Source: an uncultured Oscillospiraceae bacterium
Lineage (GTDB): Bacteria; Bacillota; Clostridia; Oscillospirales; Oscillospiraceae
DNA: 24,343 nt
NCBI GenBank assembly: GCA_900759385.1
Contig: CAAEUZ010000077.1
Span: 1-24,343, forward strand
Direction of reading: 5' to 3'
A program made the translations under genes and the position numbers. Below are positions 15,453 to 21,539 of this stretch, piece by piece. Below the pieces are notes generated by a model. That model made no database searches. It was not told the DNA's origin and saw only the letters and a program-made list of their open reading frames with translations. Position 1 is the first letter of the stretch; the number at the start of each line of letters is the position of its first letter.

Positions 15453-15457
15453 GACGA

Positions 15458-15554
15458 GACAGAGTAGGTCCAGCGCGTTAAGTGCTATGGGATGGGAAGT
15501 TGCCCATAGACGAAGGGAGTTTTCTCCCGCGGTGCTGAGTCCGCGTCCGCTGCC
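15458..15554 (+). ncRNA. THF (tetrahydrofolate) riboswitch aptamer
   Basis: The sequence follows the known THF aptamer order: GAGTAG (15462-15467), CGCGTTAAGTG (15474-15484), a stem CTATGGG...CCCATAG whose loop side carries GGGATGGGAAGTTG, ACGAAG (15510-15515), a GGGAG-TTTT-CTCCC stem, then CGCGGTG and GTCCGC before the closing strand CTGCC. These blocks match the E. siraeum folT-type aptamer, including GCGTTAAGTG, ACGAAG and CGCGGTG. The closing helix GACAG/CTGCC has one mismatch. THF riboswitches sit upstream of folT and folate genes in Firmicutes and bind reduced folates to switch expression off. The downstream gene is an ECF S-component, so the context agrees. Confidence 0.9.
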
Positions 15555-15566
15555 ACCGAAGGTGTG

Positions 15567-15608
15567 TTTAAGCTCCTTTCGTGGCAACTGTCACGAAAGG
15601 AGCTTAAA
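15567..15608 (+). promoter_or_regulatory. Expression platform: RBS-sequestering hairpin of the THF riboswitch
   Basis: TTTAAGCTCCTTTCGTG (15567-15583) pairs perfectly over 17 bp with CACGAAAGGAGCTTAAA (15592-15608) around an 8-base loop. The 3' arm contains the folT Shine-Dalgarno AAAGGAG (15596-15602), and the start codon follows at 15610, so formation of the hairpin should block translation. The anti-SD arm can alternatively pair with ACGAAGGGAG (15510-15519) inside the aptamer, giving the on/off alternative. Confidence 0.85.
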
Positions 15609-15609
15609 A

Positions 15610-16149
15610 GTGAAAAAAAGCAGGTTTACCCCGCGTCAGCTCGCCTTGGACGCCATGCTTGCGGCCATGTGCATGGTGCTGGCCAGTATTGCGCTGCAAT
15701 TGGGCGGCAACTTCAAGATCACGTTCGAGAGCATACCGGTGCACATAGGCGCCCTTCTCTTCGGCCCGGTTGACGGTATGCTGATAGGCGGCATAGGTAC
15801 GTTCGTCTATCAGGTGTTCTTTTCCGGCTACGGCATAACGGTGACCACCGCGCTGTGGATACTGCCGTACGTCGTCTGCGGCCTCATGGTGGGCGCGTAC
15901 TCTAAGAAGAGGAATTTCCAGCTCAGCCGGCGCCAGCTCATATTCATCATGTGCGCCAGCGAGCTGGCCATCACGCTGCTGAACACCCTGGCGCTGTATG
16001 TGGACAGCAGGCTCTACGGATACTATTCAGCCGTGTTCGTGTTCGGAACGCTGGCCGCGCGCCTTGCGCTGTGCATCGGCAAGGCGATAGTGTACGGCTC
16101 CGTGCTGCCGCTGCTCATTGAGCCGCTCAAAAAGCTGCGCCGGGCCTGA
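15610..16149 (+). CDS. folT: ECF transporter S component, folate-specific
   Basis: GTG 15610 was chosen because AAAGGAG lies 7 bases upstream and the protein then starts MKKSRFTPRQLALDAMLAAM. The product is 179 residues, normal for ECF S-components, with about six helices: ALDAMLAAMCMVLASIALQL, HIGALLFGPVDGMLIGGIGTFV, WILPYVVCGLMVGAYS, LIFIMCASELAITLLNTLALY, VFVFGTLAARLALCIG and VYGSVLPLLIEPL. The FKITFESIPVHIGALLFGPVDGM segment is characteristic of the FolT-type group. It captures folate in the membrane and works with a shared energising module (EcfA, EcfA', EcfT) that is not in this window. The folate specificity rests mainly on the THF riboswitch. It has its own consensus promoter and follows the PanB operon, whose first enzyme uses a folate cofactor. 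Confidence 0.88.
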   Translation: MKKSRFTPRQLALDAMLAAMCMVLASIALQLGGNFKITFESIPVHIGALLFGPVDGMLIGGIGTFVYQVFFSGYGITVTTALWILPYVVCGLMVGAYSKKRNFQLSRRQLIFIMCASELAITLLNTLALYVDSRLYGYYSAVFVFGTLAARLALCIGKAIVYGSVLPLLIEPLKKLRRA

Positions 16150-16161
16150 ATAAGGTATGTA

Positions 16162-16187
16162 AACGCCGCCCTTTTAAGGGCGGCGTT
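16162..16187 (+). terminator. Hairpin after folT
   Basis: AACGCCGCCCTT-TT-AAGGGCGGCGTT is a 12-bp stem beginning 12 bases after the folT stop. Only AAGTTCC follows, so there is no proper T-run; it may terminate weakly or protect the mRNA end. Confidence 0.55.
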
Positions 16188-16214
16188 AAGTTCCTTGAAG
16201 GGGGATGTCAGAAT

Positions 16215-16856
16215 ATGCTTCAGTTAGACGAATGGCTCGTGCGCTGGCAGGAGGCCGTGGTCAATGAGTTTGGCCCGGGGCGCGTGCGCTTCATGGGCAT
16301 ACAGGGCAGCCGGGCCAGGGGAGAGGCACACGAGGGCAGCGACATTGACGTGGTGCTCATCCTCGACGAGCTCACGCCGGATGATCTGGTGCGCTACCGC
16401 GCCTGCGTGGCGCAGCTGCCCGAACGGGAGATGCTCTGCGGTTTTGTCTCCGGCGAGGAAGAGCTGCGCCGCTGGCAGCGCAGTGAGCTGTTCCAGTTCT
16501 GCCTGGACACCACTCCGCTCTCGGGGGCGCTGGACACAATAGCCGCCCCGGTCAGCGAAGACGATATCCGCGGCGCAGCGCTCACGGCCGCCTGCGGCGT
16601 TTATCACGCCTGCGTGCACAACTGCCTCCATGAGCGCAGCGAGGAGATCTTGCAGGAGCTGTATAAATCTGTTTTCTTCGCCCTGCGCGCCATACACCGC
16701 CTGGAGACGGGGGAGAGCCTGCGCACCCGCCGCGAGCTTAGTGAAGCGCGCCCGGCCGAGCGCAGCCTGATTGAGGGTACGGACACAGGCGGCTTTGACG
16801 AGCGCAGCGCGAGGCTGCTGGAGTGGTCGGCACAGGCCGTCAGGAAGCTGGGTTAA
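16215..16856 (+). CDS. Nucleotidyltransferase-domain protein
   Basis: This 213-residue protein carries the polymerase-beta-type nucleotidyltransferase signature GSRARGEAHEGSDIDVVLIL (about residues 31-50): Gly-Ser, then Asp-x-Asp, which would bind the metal ions. The C-terminal half is helical (RGAALTAACGVYHACVHNCLHERSEEILQELYKSVFFALRAIHRLETGES), resembling the HEPN-like or DUF4111-type helical partner of antibiotic nucleotidyltransferases. It may transfer a nucleotide to a small molecule or protein; target unknown. The start at 16215 has AAGGGGG about 10 bases upstream, slightly far. It overlaps the convergent tRNA-editing gene by 3 bp (shared TTAA). No toxin-antitoxin partner gene lies next to it. 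Confidence 0.8.
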   Translation: MLQLDEWLVRWQEAVVNEFGPGRVRFMGIQGSRARGEAHEGSDIDVVLILDELTPDDLVRYRACVAQLPEREMLCGFVSGEEELRRWQRSELFQFCLDTTPLSGALDTIAAPVSEDDIRGAALTAACGVYHACVHNCLHERSEEILQELYKSVFFALRAIHRLETGESLRTRRELSEARPAERSLIEGTDTGGFDERSARLLEWSAQAVRKLG

Positions 16857-18001
16857 ACCCCGGCAAAGTACGCCTCAATGACCGCGCGGCCGGCCCGGCT
16901 GGTACCCTGTATCATGGCGCTTGAGCCGCCGCCGCGCCCGTCGATAGCTGCATTTATTTCCCTGGCCGCGGCACGGAGATCGACCGTCCTGCTTCCTATA
17001 ATGTATTTATAATCACCATCCGCTCCGGTAAAGCCCGCGCATATACCGGAGCATTTTTCTACCCCGGCATTGACGAGCTCGCGGAGGGTGATCGTGTCCA
17101 GATCAGGCTCGAAAAGGCATAGGTTCTCCTCCGTCTCGGGCAGGGAAGCTGACTTGAGCGCGAGTATTTCGCGGCGGAGCCGGGTTATCTCGGCGTGTTT
17201 GGCCTCGCTCTCGCGCATGATGCGCTCCACCGCGGCGTCTGTCTCCAGGCGTTTGGCCGAGAGCGCGGCGGAGACGCGGGCGTTGGTCAGGTGAAGCGCG
17301 GCGTAATCCCTGTAGGCGGCCTCTCCGCACACGAGCGTGATTCGGGTGCCGCCGCGGTGGCGCATGAAATCCAGCACCTTTATGGCGCCGATTTCGCCCG
17401 TGTGCAGCAGGTGCGGCGCGCAGCAGGCGCACATGTCCACGTCCGGGATCTCCACTATGCGCACCTGGCCGGACAGCTCCTTCTTGCTGCGGTAAGCCAT
17501 GTGCTCAAGCTCCCCTGCGGACGGCAGGAGCGAATTTATGGGCAGGTTGCGCCAGACGGCGCGGTTGGCCTCCAGTTCGGCGAGCGCTACGTCTTCAGCG
17601 CTCAGCTCCACGGAGAAATCCAGCGTCATGGTATCCGCGCCCATGTGGAAGCCCACGTTCTCCCCGCCAAAAAGCCGGTGCACCGTGCCGGAGAAGATGT
17701 GCTCGCCGGAGTGCCCCTGCATGCGCGGGAAACGCACGGCCCAGTCCACCTCGCCGTGTATTTCGCTGCCGGCCTCGAGCGGGGAGGGGAGGATGTGATA
17801 TATGGTCTCGCCCTCTTCGCGCATGCCCGTTATTTCCACGCCGGCCAGCCGTCCGCAGTCTGCATCCTGCCCGCCTCCGCCTGGAAATACGGCCGTGCGG
17901 TCCAGCATGACAGCGTATGCATCGCCATCTGGCTCACAGCTCAGGACGCGGGCGGTGAACTCGCGCATCTCTCCGTCTGAATAGTATAATTTTTCGGTCA
18001 T
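16853..18001 (-). CDS. Alanyl-tRNA editing protein (AlaX-L type, with DHHA1 domain)
   Basis: This 382-residue protein matches the editing part of alanyl-tRNA synthetase without its catalytic and anticodon domains. The N-terminus has VFPGGGGQDADCGRLAG. The zinc site consists of HSGEH (His97, His101) and the pair in CACCAPHLLHTGEIGAIKV (Cys-x3-His), then the RITLVCG segment. A coiled-coil stretch follows (about 240-285, RESEAKHAEITRLRREILALK), then a DHHA1-like end (YKYIIGSRTVDLRAAAREINAAIDGRGGGSSAMIQGTS). It hydrolyses mischarged Ser- or Gly-tRNA(Ala) in trans. The ATG at 18001 follows AGAGGCGATAAA. It has its own promoter and is divergent from the DUF1538 operon. The GGGSSAMIQG motif matches family members. 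Confidence 0.93.
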   Translation of the reverse strand: MTEKLYYSDGEMREFTARVLSCEPDGDAYAVMLDRTAVFPGGGGQDADCGRLAGVEITGMREEGETIYHILPSPLEAGSEIHGEVDWAVRFPRMQGHSGEHIFSGTVHRLFGGENVGFHMGADTMTLDFSVELSAEDVALAELEANRAVWRNLPINSLLPSAGELEHMAYRSKKELSGQVRIVEIPDVDMCACCAPHLLHTGEIGAIKVLDFMRHRGGTRITLVCGEAAYRDYAALHLTNARVSAALSAKRLETDAAVERIMRESEAKHAEITRLRREILALKSASLPETEENLCLFEPDLDTITLRELVNAGVEKCSGICAGFTGADGDYKYIIGSRTVDLRAAAREINAAIDGRGGGSSAMIQGTSRAGRAVIEAYFAGV

Positions 18002-18042
18002 TTTATCGCCTCTTGTGGTGTTTCATCTGTGTACAGGCCATT

Positions 18043-18071
18043 ACTATACCATATTTACGGTATGTTAACAA
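18043..18071 (-). promoter_or_regulatory. SigA-type promoter of the alanyl-tRNA editing gene
   Basis: On the minus strand TTGTTA (18071-18066), a 17-bp spacer and TATAGT (18048-18043). The spacer holds the dyad ATACC-N8-GGTAT (18046-18063), a possible operator. Confidence 0.6.
18046..18063. promoter_or_regulatory. Dyad between the divergent tRNA-editing and DUF1538 promoters
   Basis: ATACC (18046-18050) and GGTAT (18059-18063) form an inverted repeat over the editing gene's promoter and 17 bp before the DUF1538 -35. Its half-sites match those of the dyad at the metal-ATPase promoter (ATACC-N6-GGTAT, 21546-21561), but the spacing differs by 2 and the C/G run is shorter. It could be a binding site for the CsoR-family protein encoded in the DUF1538 operon; this is conjecture. 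Confidence 0.35.
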
Positions 18072-18079
18072 CCGTCGCC

Positions 18080-18109
18080 TTGACGTACAGGTCAAAATTA
18101 TTGTATAAT
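18080..18109 (+). promoter_or_regulatory. Promoter of the DUF1538-PII-csoR operon
   Basis: TTGACG (18080-18085), an 18-bp spacer and a perfect TATAAT (18104-18109). The start site should be near 18116, about 37 bases before the ATG at 18153. Confidence 0.78.
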
Positions 18110-18152
18110 TTTATAAAATAAAGTGCGACAGTACAGCAAAAGGGGGAACTCT

Positions 18153-19694
18153 ATGCAGATAAAAACGGTCTTGAATGAGAAGCTGCGTGAATCAGTGGGC
18201 TCCGTCGTACCGATTGCCCTGATAGTGGCGCTTCTGTGCCTCTTCTTCGTGCCTATTTCCACCGACCTTATGCTGGCGTTTGTGATCGCCGTCATCTTCC
18301 TCATAATCGGTATGGGCCTGTTTACCCTGGGCACCGAGGCGTCCATGACGCCGATAGGCAACTATCTCGGTTCACGCATGACAAAATCCAGAAAGCTGGG
18401 GCTGATTATCGTGCTCAGCTTCATACTCGGCGTGGCTATAACCATTGCCGAACCCGATCTGCAGGTACTGGCCAACAACGTCCCCCATATTGACACCTAT
18501 GTGCTTATGCTTACTGTGTCTGTGGGTGTGGGATTTTTCCTTGTGGTCAGCATGATACGCATACTTCTGGGCATAGATCTGAAGTGGCTGCTGATAGGCT
18601 TCTATATAGCCGTCTTTGCGGTGGCGGCTGTGTCGGACCCGGACTTTCTCAGCGTCGCGTTTGACTCCGGCGGCGTTACGACGGGGCCCATGACAGTGCC
18701 GTTCATAATGGCCCTGGGTGTCGGTGTGGCCTCCATACGAAGTGATAAAAATGCCGAGAGCGACAGCTTCGGCCTGGTCGGCCTGTGCTCGATAGGGCCC
18801 ATCATTGCGGTGCTTATTCTCGGCTTTATATATGAGGGCGAGGCGAGCGGAGTCGGTGCGCAGACGGTTACGTCATATGCCAACACCGTGGAGCTCGGAA
18901 CCAGCTATCTGGCCGCGATTCCGCACTACGTGCTGGAAGTGGCCATGGCGCTCTCGCCGATAGTGGTTATATTTCTCATATTTCAGGTGGTATCACTCAA
19001 GCTCCGGCGGGTGCCGTTCCTGAAAATTGTCATCGGCATTGTCTATACTTATGTGGGCCTCGTGCTCTTCCTAACAGGTGTAAATGTCGGCTTCTCCTCT
19101 CTCGGTACGCTTCTGGGGCAGGAGATGGCGGCGAGCGACTATAAATGGCTGCTCGTACCTGTCGCCATGGTAATGGGCTGGTTCATAATCAGGGCCGAGC
19201 CCGCCGTGCACGTGCTCAACAAACAGGTTGAAGAGATGAGTGCGGGCGCGGTGAGCGAAAAGGCCATGGGCATCAGCCTTTCCGCTGCCATCGCGGTGGC
19301 AAACGGCCTGGCGATGGTGCGCGTGCTGACGGGCATAAACATACTCTGGTTCCTGGTGCCCGGCTATGTGGTGGCGCTGGCGCTCAGCTTCTTTGTGCCC
19401 AAGATGTTCACTGCCATAGCCTTTGACTCCGGCGGCGTGGCCTCCGGACCCATGACGGCGACGTTTATGCTGCCCCTGGCCATGGGCGCCACCGAGGCCG
19501 TGGGCGGAAACGTGATGACCGACGCCTTCGGCCTGGTCGCCCTGGTGGCCATGACGCCGCTGATAACAGTGCAGATAATGGGCGCCATATATAAGGCCAA
19601 AGCCCACAAGGAGAGCCTTGCCCAGGCGGCAGCCGCGGCAGCGGCCGAAGCCGCCGGCGAGGACGTCATCGAACTCTGGGAGGTGGCAGAGTGA
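18153..19694 (+). CDS. DUF1538 family membrane protein (two tandem repeats), probable transporter
   Basis: ATG 18153 has AAAAGGGGG 6 bases upstream and begins MQIKTVLNEKLRESVGSVVP; an earlier in-frame ATG lacks a ribosome binding site. The 513-residue protein has about 12 hydrophobic helices. Two homologous halves are visible. The first contains LIIGMGLFTLGTEASMTPIG, ITIAEPDLQVLANNVP and AFDSGGVTTGPMTVPFIMALGVG; the second contains IIRAEPAVHVLNKQVEEM and AFDSGGVASGPMTATFMLPLAMG. The repeated AxDSGGVxxGPMTxxF looks like a functional re-entrant or substrate segment. The C-terminal tail is Ala-rich and acidic (ELWEVAE). Its stop overlaps the start of the PII-like gene by 4 bp. Transporter-PII pairing resembles amtB-glnK, so PII may gate this protein; the substrate is unknown. 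Confidence 0.9.
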   Translation: MQIKTVLNEKLRESVGSVVPIALIVALLCLFFVPISTDLMLAFVIAVIFLIIGMGLFTLGTEASMTPIGNYLGSRMTKSRKLGLIIVLSFILGVAITIAEPDLQVLANNVPHIDTYVLMLTVSVGVGFFLVVSMIRILLGIDLKWLLIGFYIAVFAVAAVSDPDFLSVAFDSGGVTTGPMTVPFIMALGVGVASIRSDKNAESDSFGLVGLCSIGPIIAVLILGFIYEGEASGVGAQTVTSYANTVELGTSYLAAIPHYVLEVAMALSPIVVIFLIFQVVSLKLRRVPFLKIVIGIVYTYVGLVLFLTGVNVGFSSLGTLLGQEMAASDYKWLLVPVAMVMGWFIIRAEPAVHVLNKQVEEMSAGAVSEKAMGISLSAAIAVANGLAMVRVLTGINILWFLVPGYVVALALSFFVPKMFTAIAFDSGGVASGPMTATFMLPLAMGATEAVGGNVMTDAFGLVALVAMTPLITVQIMGAIYKAKAHKESLAQAAAAAAAEAAGEDVIELWEVAE

Positions 19695-20362
19695 TATTGG
19701 ATATGGTAATGGCCATAGTGGACCGCGACAAGGCAAAGCTGATGGCCGAGCTGTTCGAGAACCACAAGCTGCCCATGGTTCTGGCCGTGCTCGGACGCGG
19801 CACCGCCACCAGCGAAGTGCTGGACCTTTACGGCCTGGAGGCCAAGGAGAAGGCGCTGCTCATCACCGTGGCCGGCGCCGATATGACAAAGCAGCTGATC
19901 CGCGCGGCCAAGCACAAGCTGTTCATTGACGTGCCCGGCAACGGCATCATGATGGCAATCCCGTTAAAAAGCGTAGGAGGAGGTAAAACCTTGGCATTTC
20001 TATCCGGCGGCGCCGCTCCTGACAAAGCGGTACCCGAAATGAAGTTTGACCATGAGCTGATCATGGCGGTTATAAACGAAGGCCACACAGATCCTGTGAT
20101 GGACGCCGCGCGCTCCGCCGGCGCCGCCGGCGGCACCGTGCTGCATGCGAAGGGCACCGGCGGAAAGCTGAGCGAGAAGTTCCTCGGGGTCTCCCTCGCC
20201 GATGAGAAGGAGGTCGTACTGATCGTCTCCAAAGCCGGTGAGAAAACGGCCATCCTGCGGGCAATAAGCGACCAGTGCGGAGTGGATACGCCCTCCGGGG
20301 CCATAACGTTCTCGCTGCCCATCTCTTCCGTGGCCGGACTGCGCGTGCTGGACGATGAGTGA
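19691..20362 (+). CDS. Tandem PII-like signalling protein (two fused domains)
   Basis: GTG 19691 follows GGGAGG and overlaps the DUF1538 stop (GTGA). The 223-residue protein contains two PII-like units. Domain 1 is about residues 1-95 (ILDMVMAIVDRDKAKLMAELF, MVLAVLGRGTATSEVLDLYGL, KALLITVAGADMTKQLIRAA, GNGIMMAIPLKSVGG). Domain 2 is about 113-218 (HELIMAVINEGHTDPVMDAAR, AGGTVLHAKGTG, EVVLIVSKAGEKTAILRAIS, GAITFSLPISSVAGL). Each has the beta-alpha-beta pattern with an intervening loop where PII proteins carry the T-loop. The unit between them holds a strong internal ribosome binding site and an in-frame TTG (19991), suggesting fusion of two former genes. Genuine PII residues such as the uridylylated Tyr are not recognisable, so it is a divergent PII. 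Likely role: sensing a small molecule and controlling the adjacent membrane protein. Confidence 0.85.
   Translation: MILDMVMAIVDRDKAKLMAELFENHKLPMVLAVLGRGTATSEVLDLYGLEAKEKALLITVAGADMTKQLIRAAKHKLFIDVPGNGIMMAIPLKSVGGGKTLAFLSGGAAPDKAVPEMKFDHELIMAVINEGHTDPVMDAARSAGAAGGTVLHAKGTGGKLSEKFLGVSLADEKEVVLIVSKAGEKTAILRAISDQCGVDTPSGAITFSLPISSVAGLRVLDDE
19974..19993 (+). promoter_or_regulatory. Internal ribosome binding site and TTG start inside the PII gene
   Basis: TAGGAGGAGGT (19974-19984) stands 6 bases before TTG (19991-19993), which is in frame with the gene (300 bases from its start). Initiation here would yield a 123-residue single-domain PII protein besides the fused form. The Shine-Dalgarno is as strong as any in the window. 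It codes for VGGGK within the linker, so a purely coding explanation is also possible. Confidence 0.6.
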
Positions 20363-20376
20363 CGGAGGCGCGGCAG

Positions 20377-20649
20377 ATGAGACAGTGTATGGACTCTGAA
20401 AACCTGCACCGCAGATTGAAGCGCATCATCGGTCAGGTGCAGGCCATCGACCGCATGATAGACGAGGACGTCCCCTGCGAGGATGTGCTGGCCCAAATCA
20501 ACGCCGCCAAGTCCGCCCTGCACAAGGCCGGGCAGGTAGTGCTTGAAGGGCACATAAAGCACTGCGTCCGCGACGGTATCGAAAACGGCGATGCCGACAA
20601 GACTATCGAGAGCTTCACCAAAGCGGTGGAGAGATTCGCAAACTATTGA
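20377..20649 (+). CDS. CsoR/RcnR-family metal-sensing repressor
   Basis: ATG 20377 was chosen over an upstream in-frame GTG because GGAGG lies 8 bases before it. The 90-residue protein is all-helical as in CsoR: LHRRLKRIIGQVQAIDRMIDEDVPCEDVLAQINAAKSALHKAGQVVLEGHIKHCV. Cys in VPCEDV, His in EGHIKHC and the following Cys reproduce the C-H-C copper(I) ligand set of CsoR rather than the HCHH set of RcnR. The basic helix (HRRLKRIIGQ) is the DNA-binding surface. It is the third gene of the DUF1538 operon, 14 bp after the PII gene, and is followed by a terminator. Its likely targets are the metal ATPase promoter dyad near 21546 and possibly the operon's own upstream region. Copper is the best guess for the inducer; related proteins sense other signals. 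Confidence 0.9.
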   Translation: MRQCMDSENLHRRLKRIIGQVQAIDRMIDEDVPCEDVLAQINAAKSALHKAGQVVLEGHIKHCVRDGIENGDADKTIESFTKAVERFANY

Positions 20650-20654
20650 ACCGG

Positions 20655-20686
20655 GCCGCGGGACAGCTTTGTCCCGCGGCTTTGTT
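20655..20686 (+). terminator. Terminator of the DUF1538-PII-csoR operon
   Basis: GCCGCGGGAC-(AGCTTT)-GTCCCGCGGC is a 10-bp GC-rich stem followed by TTTGTT, starting 5 bases after the csoR-type stop codon. Confidence 0.8.
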
Positions 20687-20732
20687 GCGGCCGCTGCTGT
20701 GTATTCGCCAGAAAACAGCTGATTTACGCCGA

Positions 20733-20750
20733 TGTTAACTTCCGTTGACA
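20733..20750. promoter_or_regulatory. Dyad upstream of the XRE gene
   Basis: TGTTAAC (20733-20739) and GTTGACA (20744-20750) form an inverted repeat with a 4-base spacer and one mismatch, about 44 bp upstream of the -10. It is a candidate operator for the XRE protein or another regulator. Confidence 0.4.
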
Positions 20751-20790
20751 TGATTGTGTGCGGACGTTGGTAGACGTTTTCGGTCTCCCG

Positions 20791-20799
20791 TGCTATAAT
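20791..20799 (+). promoter_or_regulatory. Extended -10 promoter of the XRE gene
   Basis: TGCTATAAT is a perfect TATAAT with the TGn extension, about 24 bases before the ATG. The nearest -35-like hexamer (TTGGTA, 20767-20772) is 21 bp away, too far, so the extended element probably suffices. Confidence 0.65.
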
Positions 20800-20822
20800 C
20801 TCGCCGAAACGGAGGTATGTAC

Positions 20823-21416
20823 ATGACATTCGGCGAACGCCTTGTGGAGCTTCGGAAATCACGGGGCCAGTCTCAGGAGAGCCTGGGAGACATGATAGAC
20901 GTAACCCGCCAGACGGTCAGCAAGTGGGAACGCGGCGACTCGACGCCGGAGCTGGAAAAGCTCATTGAGCTCGCGCGCGTATTTGACGTGTCGCTCGACG
21001 AATTGGCCGGGCTGGAGCGCAAAGCCGCCGAGGGTGGGAGTGAGCAGACCGATGATGCCGCCTGTACGCCGTGGCGCTGGCACTATGAATACAAGAGCAG
21101 GCGCACGCTTTTCGGGCTTCCGCTGGTGCATATAAATATCGGACGCGGCATGTTCCGCGCCAGGGGGATTTTAGCCATAGGAACCGCTGCCACGGGCGCC
21201 GTCGCCATAGGTCCGTGCGCGCTGGGGCTGATAGCACTGGGGCCGGTGGCTGTGGGGCTGCTCTCGGCGGGAGCAATGGCACTGGGAATCGCCGCCGCCG
21301 GCGCCGTGGCAGCAGGCTATGCCGCCGCCGGATGCATAGCTGTGGGGCAATATGCCGTGGGCACTTTGGCGGTCGGAGCACATGCATACGGCCTGCTTAC
21401 TGCGTCCCACTTTTGA
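20823..21416 (+). CDS. XRE-family regulator with a Gly/Ala-rich repeat C-terminus
   Basis: ATG 20823 has GGAGG 7 bases upstream; an ATG two codons earlier is too close to it. The 197-residue protein has an N-terminal helix-turn-helix (about 2-60: TFGERLVELRKSRGQSQESLGDMIDVTRQTVSKWERG). A short linker and a conserved patch follow (YEYKSRRTLFGLPLVHINIGRG). The final 75 residues are regular 6-residue units of the type GxxAxG with small and aliphatic residues (ARGILAIG, AVAIGPCALG, LIALGPVAVG, AAAGAVAAG, YAVGTLAVG). Proteins with an XRE head, a GLPLVHIN segment and such repeats are widespread in Clostridia; the repeat region could be membrane-inserted or form a beta-helix. Target genes are unknown, but the metal ATPase is immediately downstream. 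Confidence 0.87.
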   Translation: MTFGERLVELRKSRGQSQESLGDMIDVTRQTVSKWERGDSTPELEKLIELARVFDVSLDELAGLERKAAEGGSEQTDDAACTPWRWHYEYKSRRTLFGLPLVHINIGRGMFRARGILAIGTAATGAVAIGPCALGLIALGPVAVGLLSAGAMALGIAAAGAVAAGYAAAGCIAVGQYAVGTLAVGAHAYGLLTASHF

Positions 21417-21433
21417 ATAATACATGCCGTCAG

Positions 21434-21464
21434 GCCGCAAGCCCGGTTTGGCGGCTCTTTATTC
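21434..21464 (+). terminator. Possible weak terminator after the XRE gene
   Basis: GCCGC (21434-21438) and GCGGC (21451-21455) form a short imperfect stem followed by TCTTTATT, 17 bases after the stop. Low confidence because the stem is short and bulged. Confidence 0.35.
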
Positions 21465-21510
21465 ATTGCCCAGGCCGGGCAGCTGATTTTGATTTCTGCG
21501 GGATTTCCGC

Positions 21511-21539
21511 TTGACAGAAGGGTTAGCGTGAGCTATCAT
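21511..21539 (+). promoter_or_regulatory. Promoter of the metal-transporting ATPase gene
   Basis: Perfect TTGACA (21511-21516), a 17-bp spacer and TATCAT (21534-21539). The start site should fall near 21546, inside the dyad that follows, leaving a leader of about 31 bases. Confidence 0.8.

Noticed and set aside
15345..15580. T-box or cobalamin riboswitch as an alternative for the folT leader
   Set aside because: No T-box sequence (GGTGGNACCGCG) or B12 box is present, whereas the ordered THF aptamer blocks match well.
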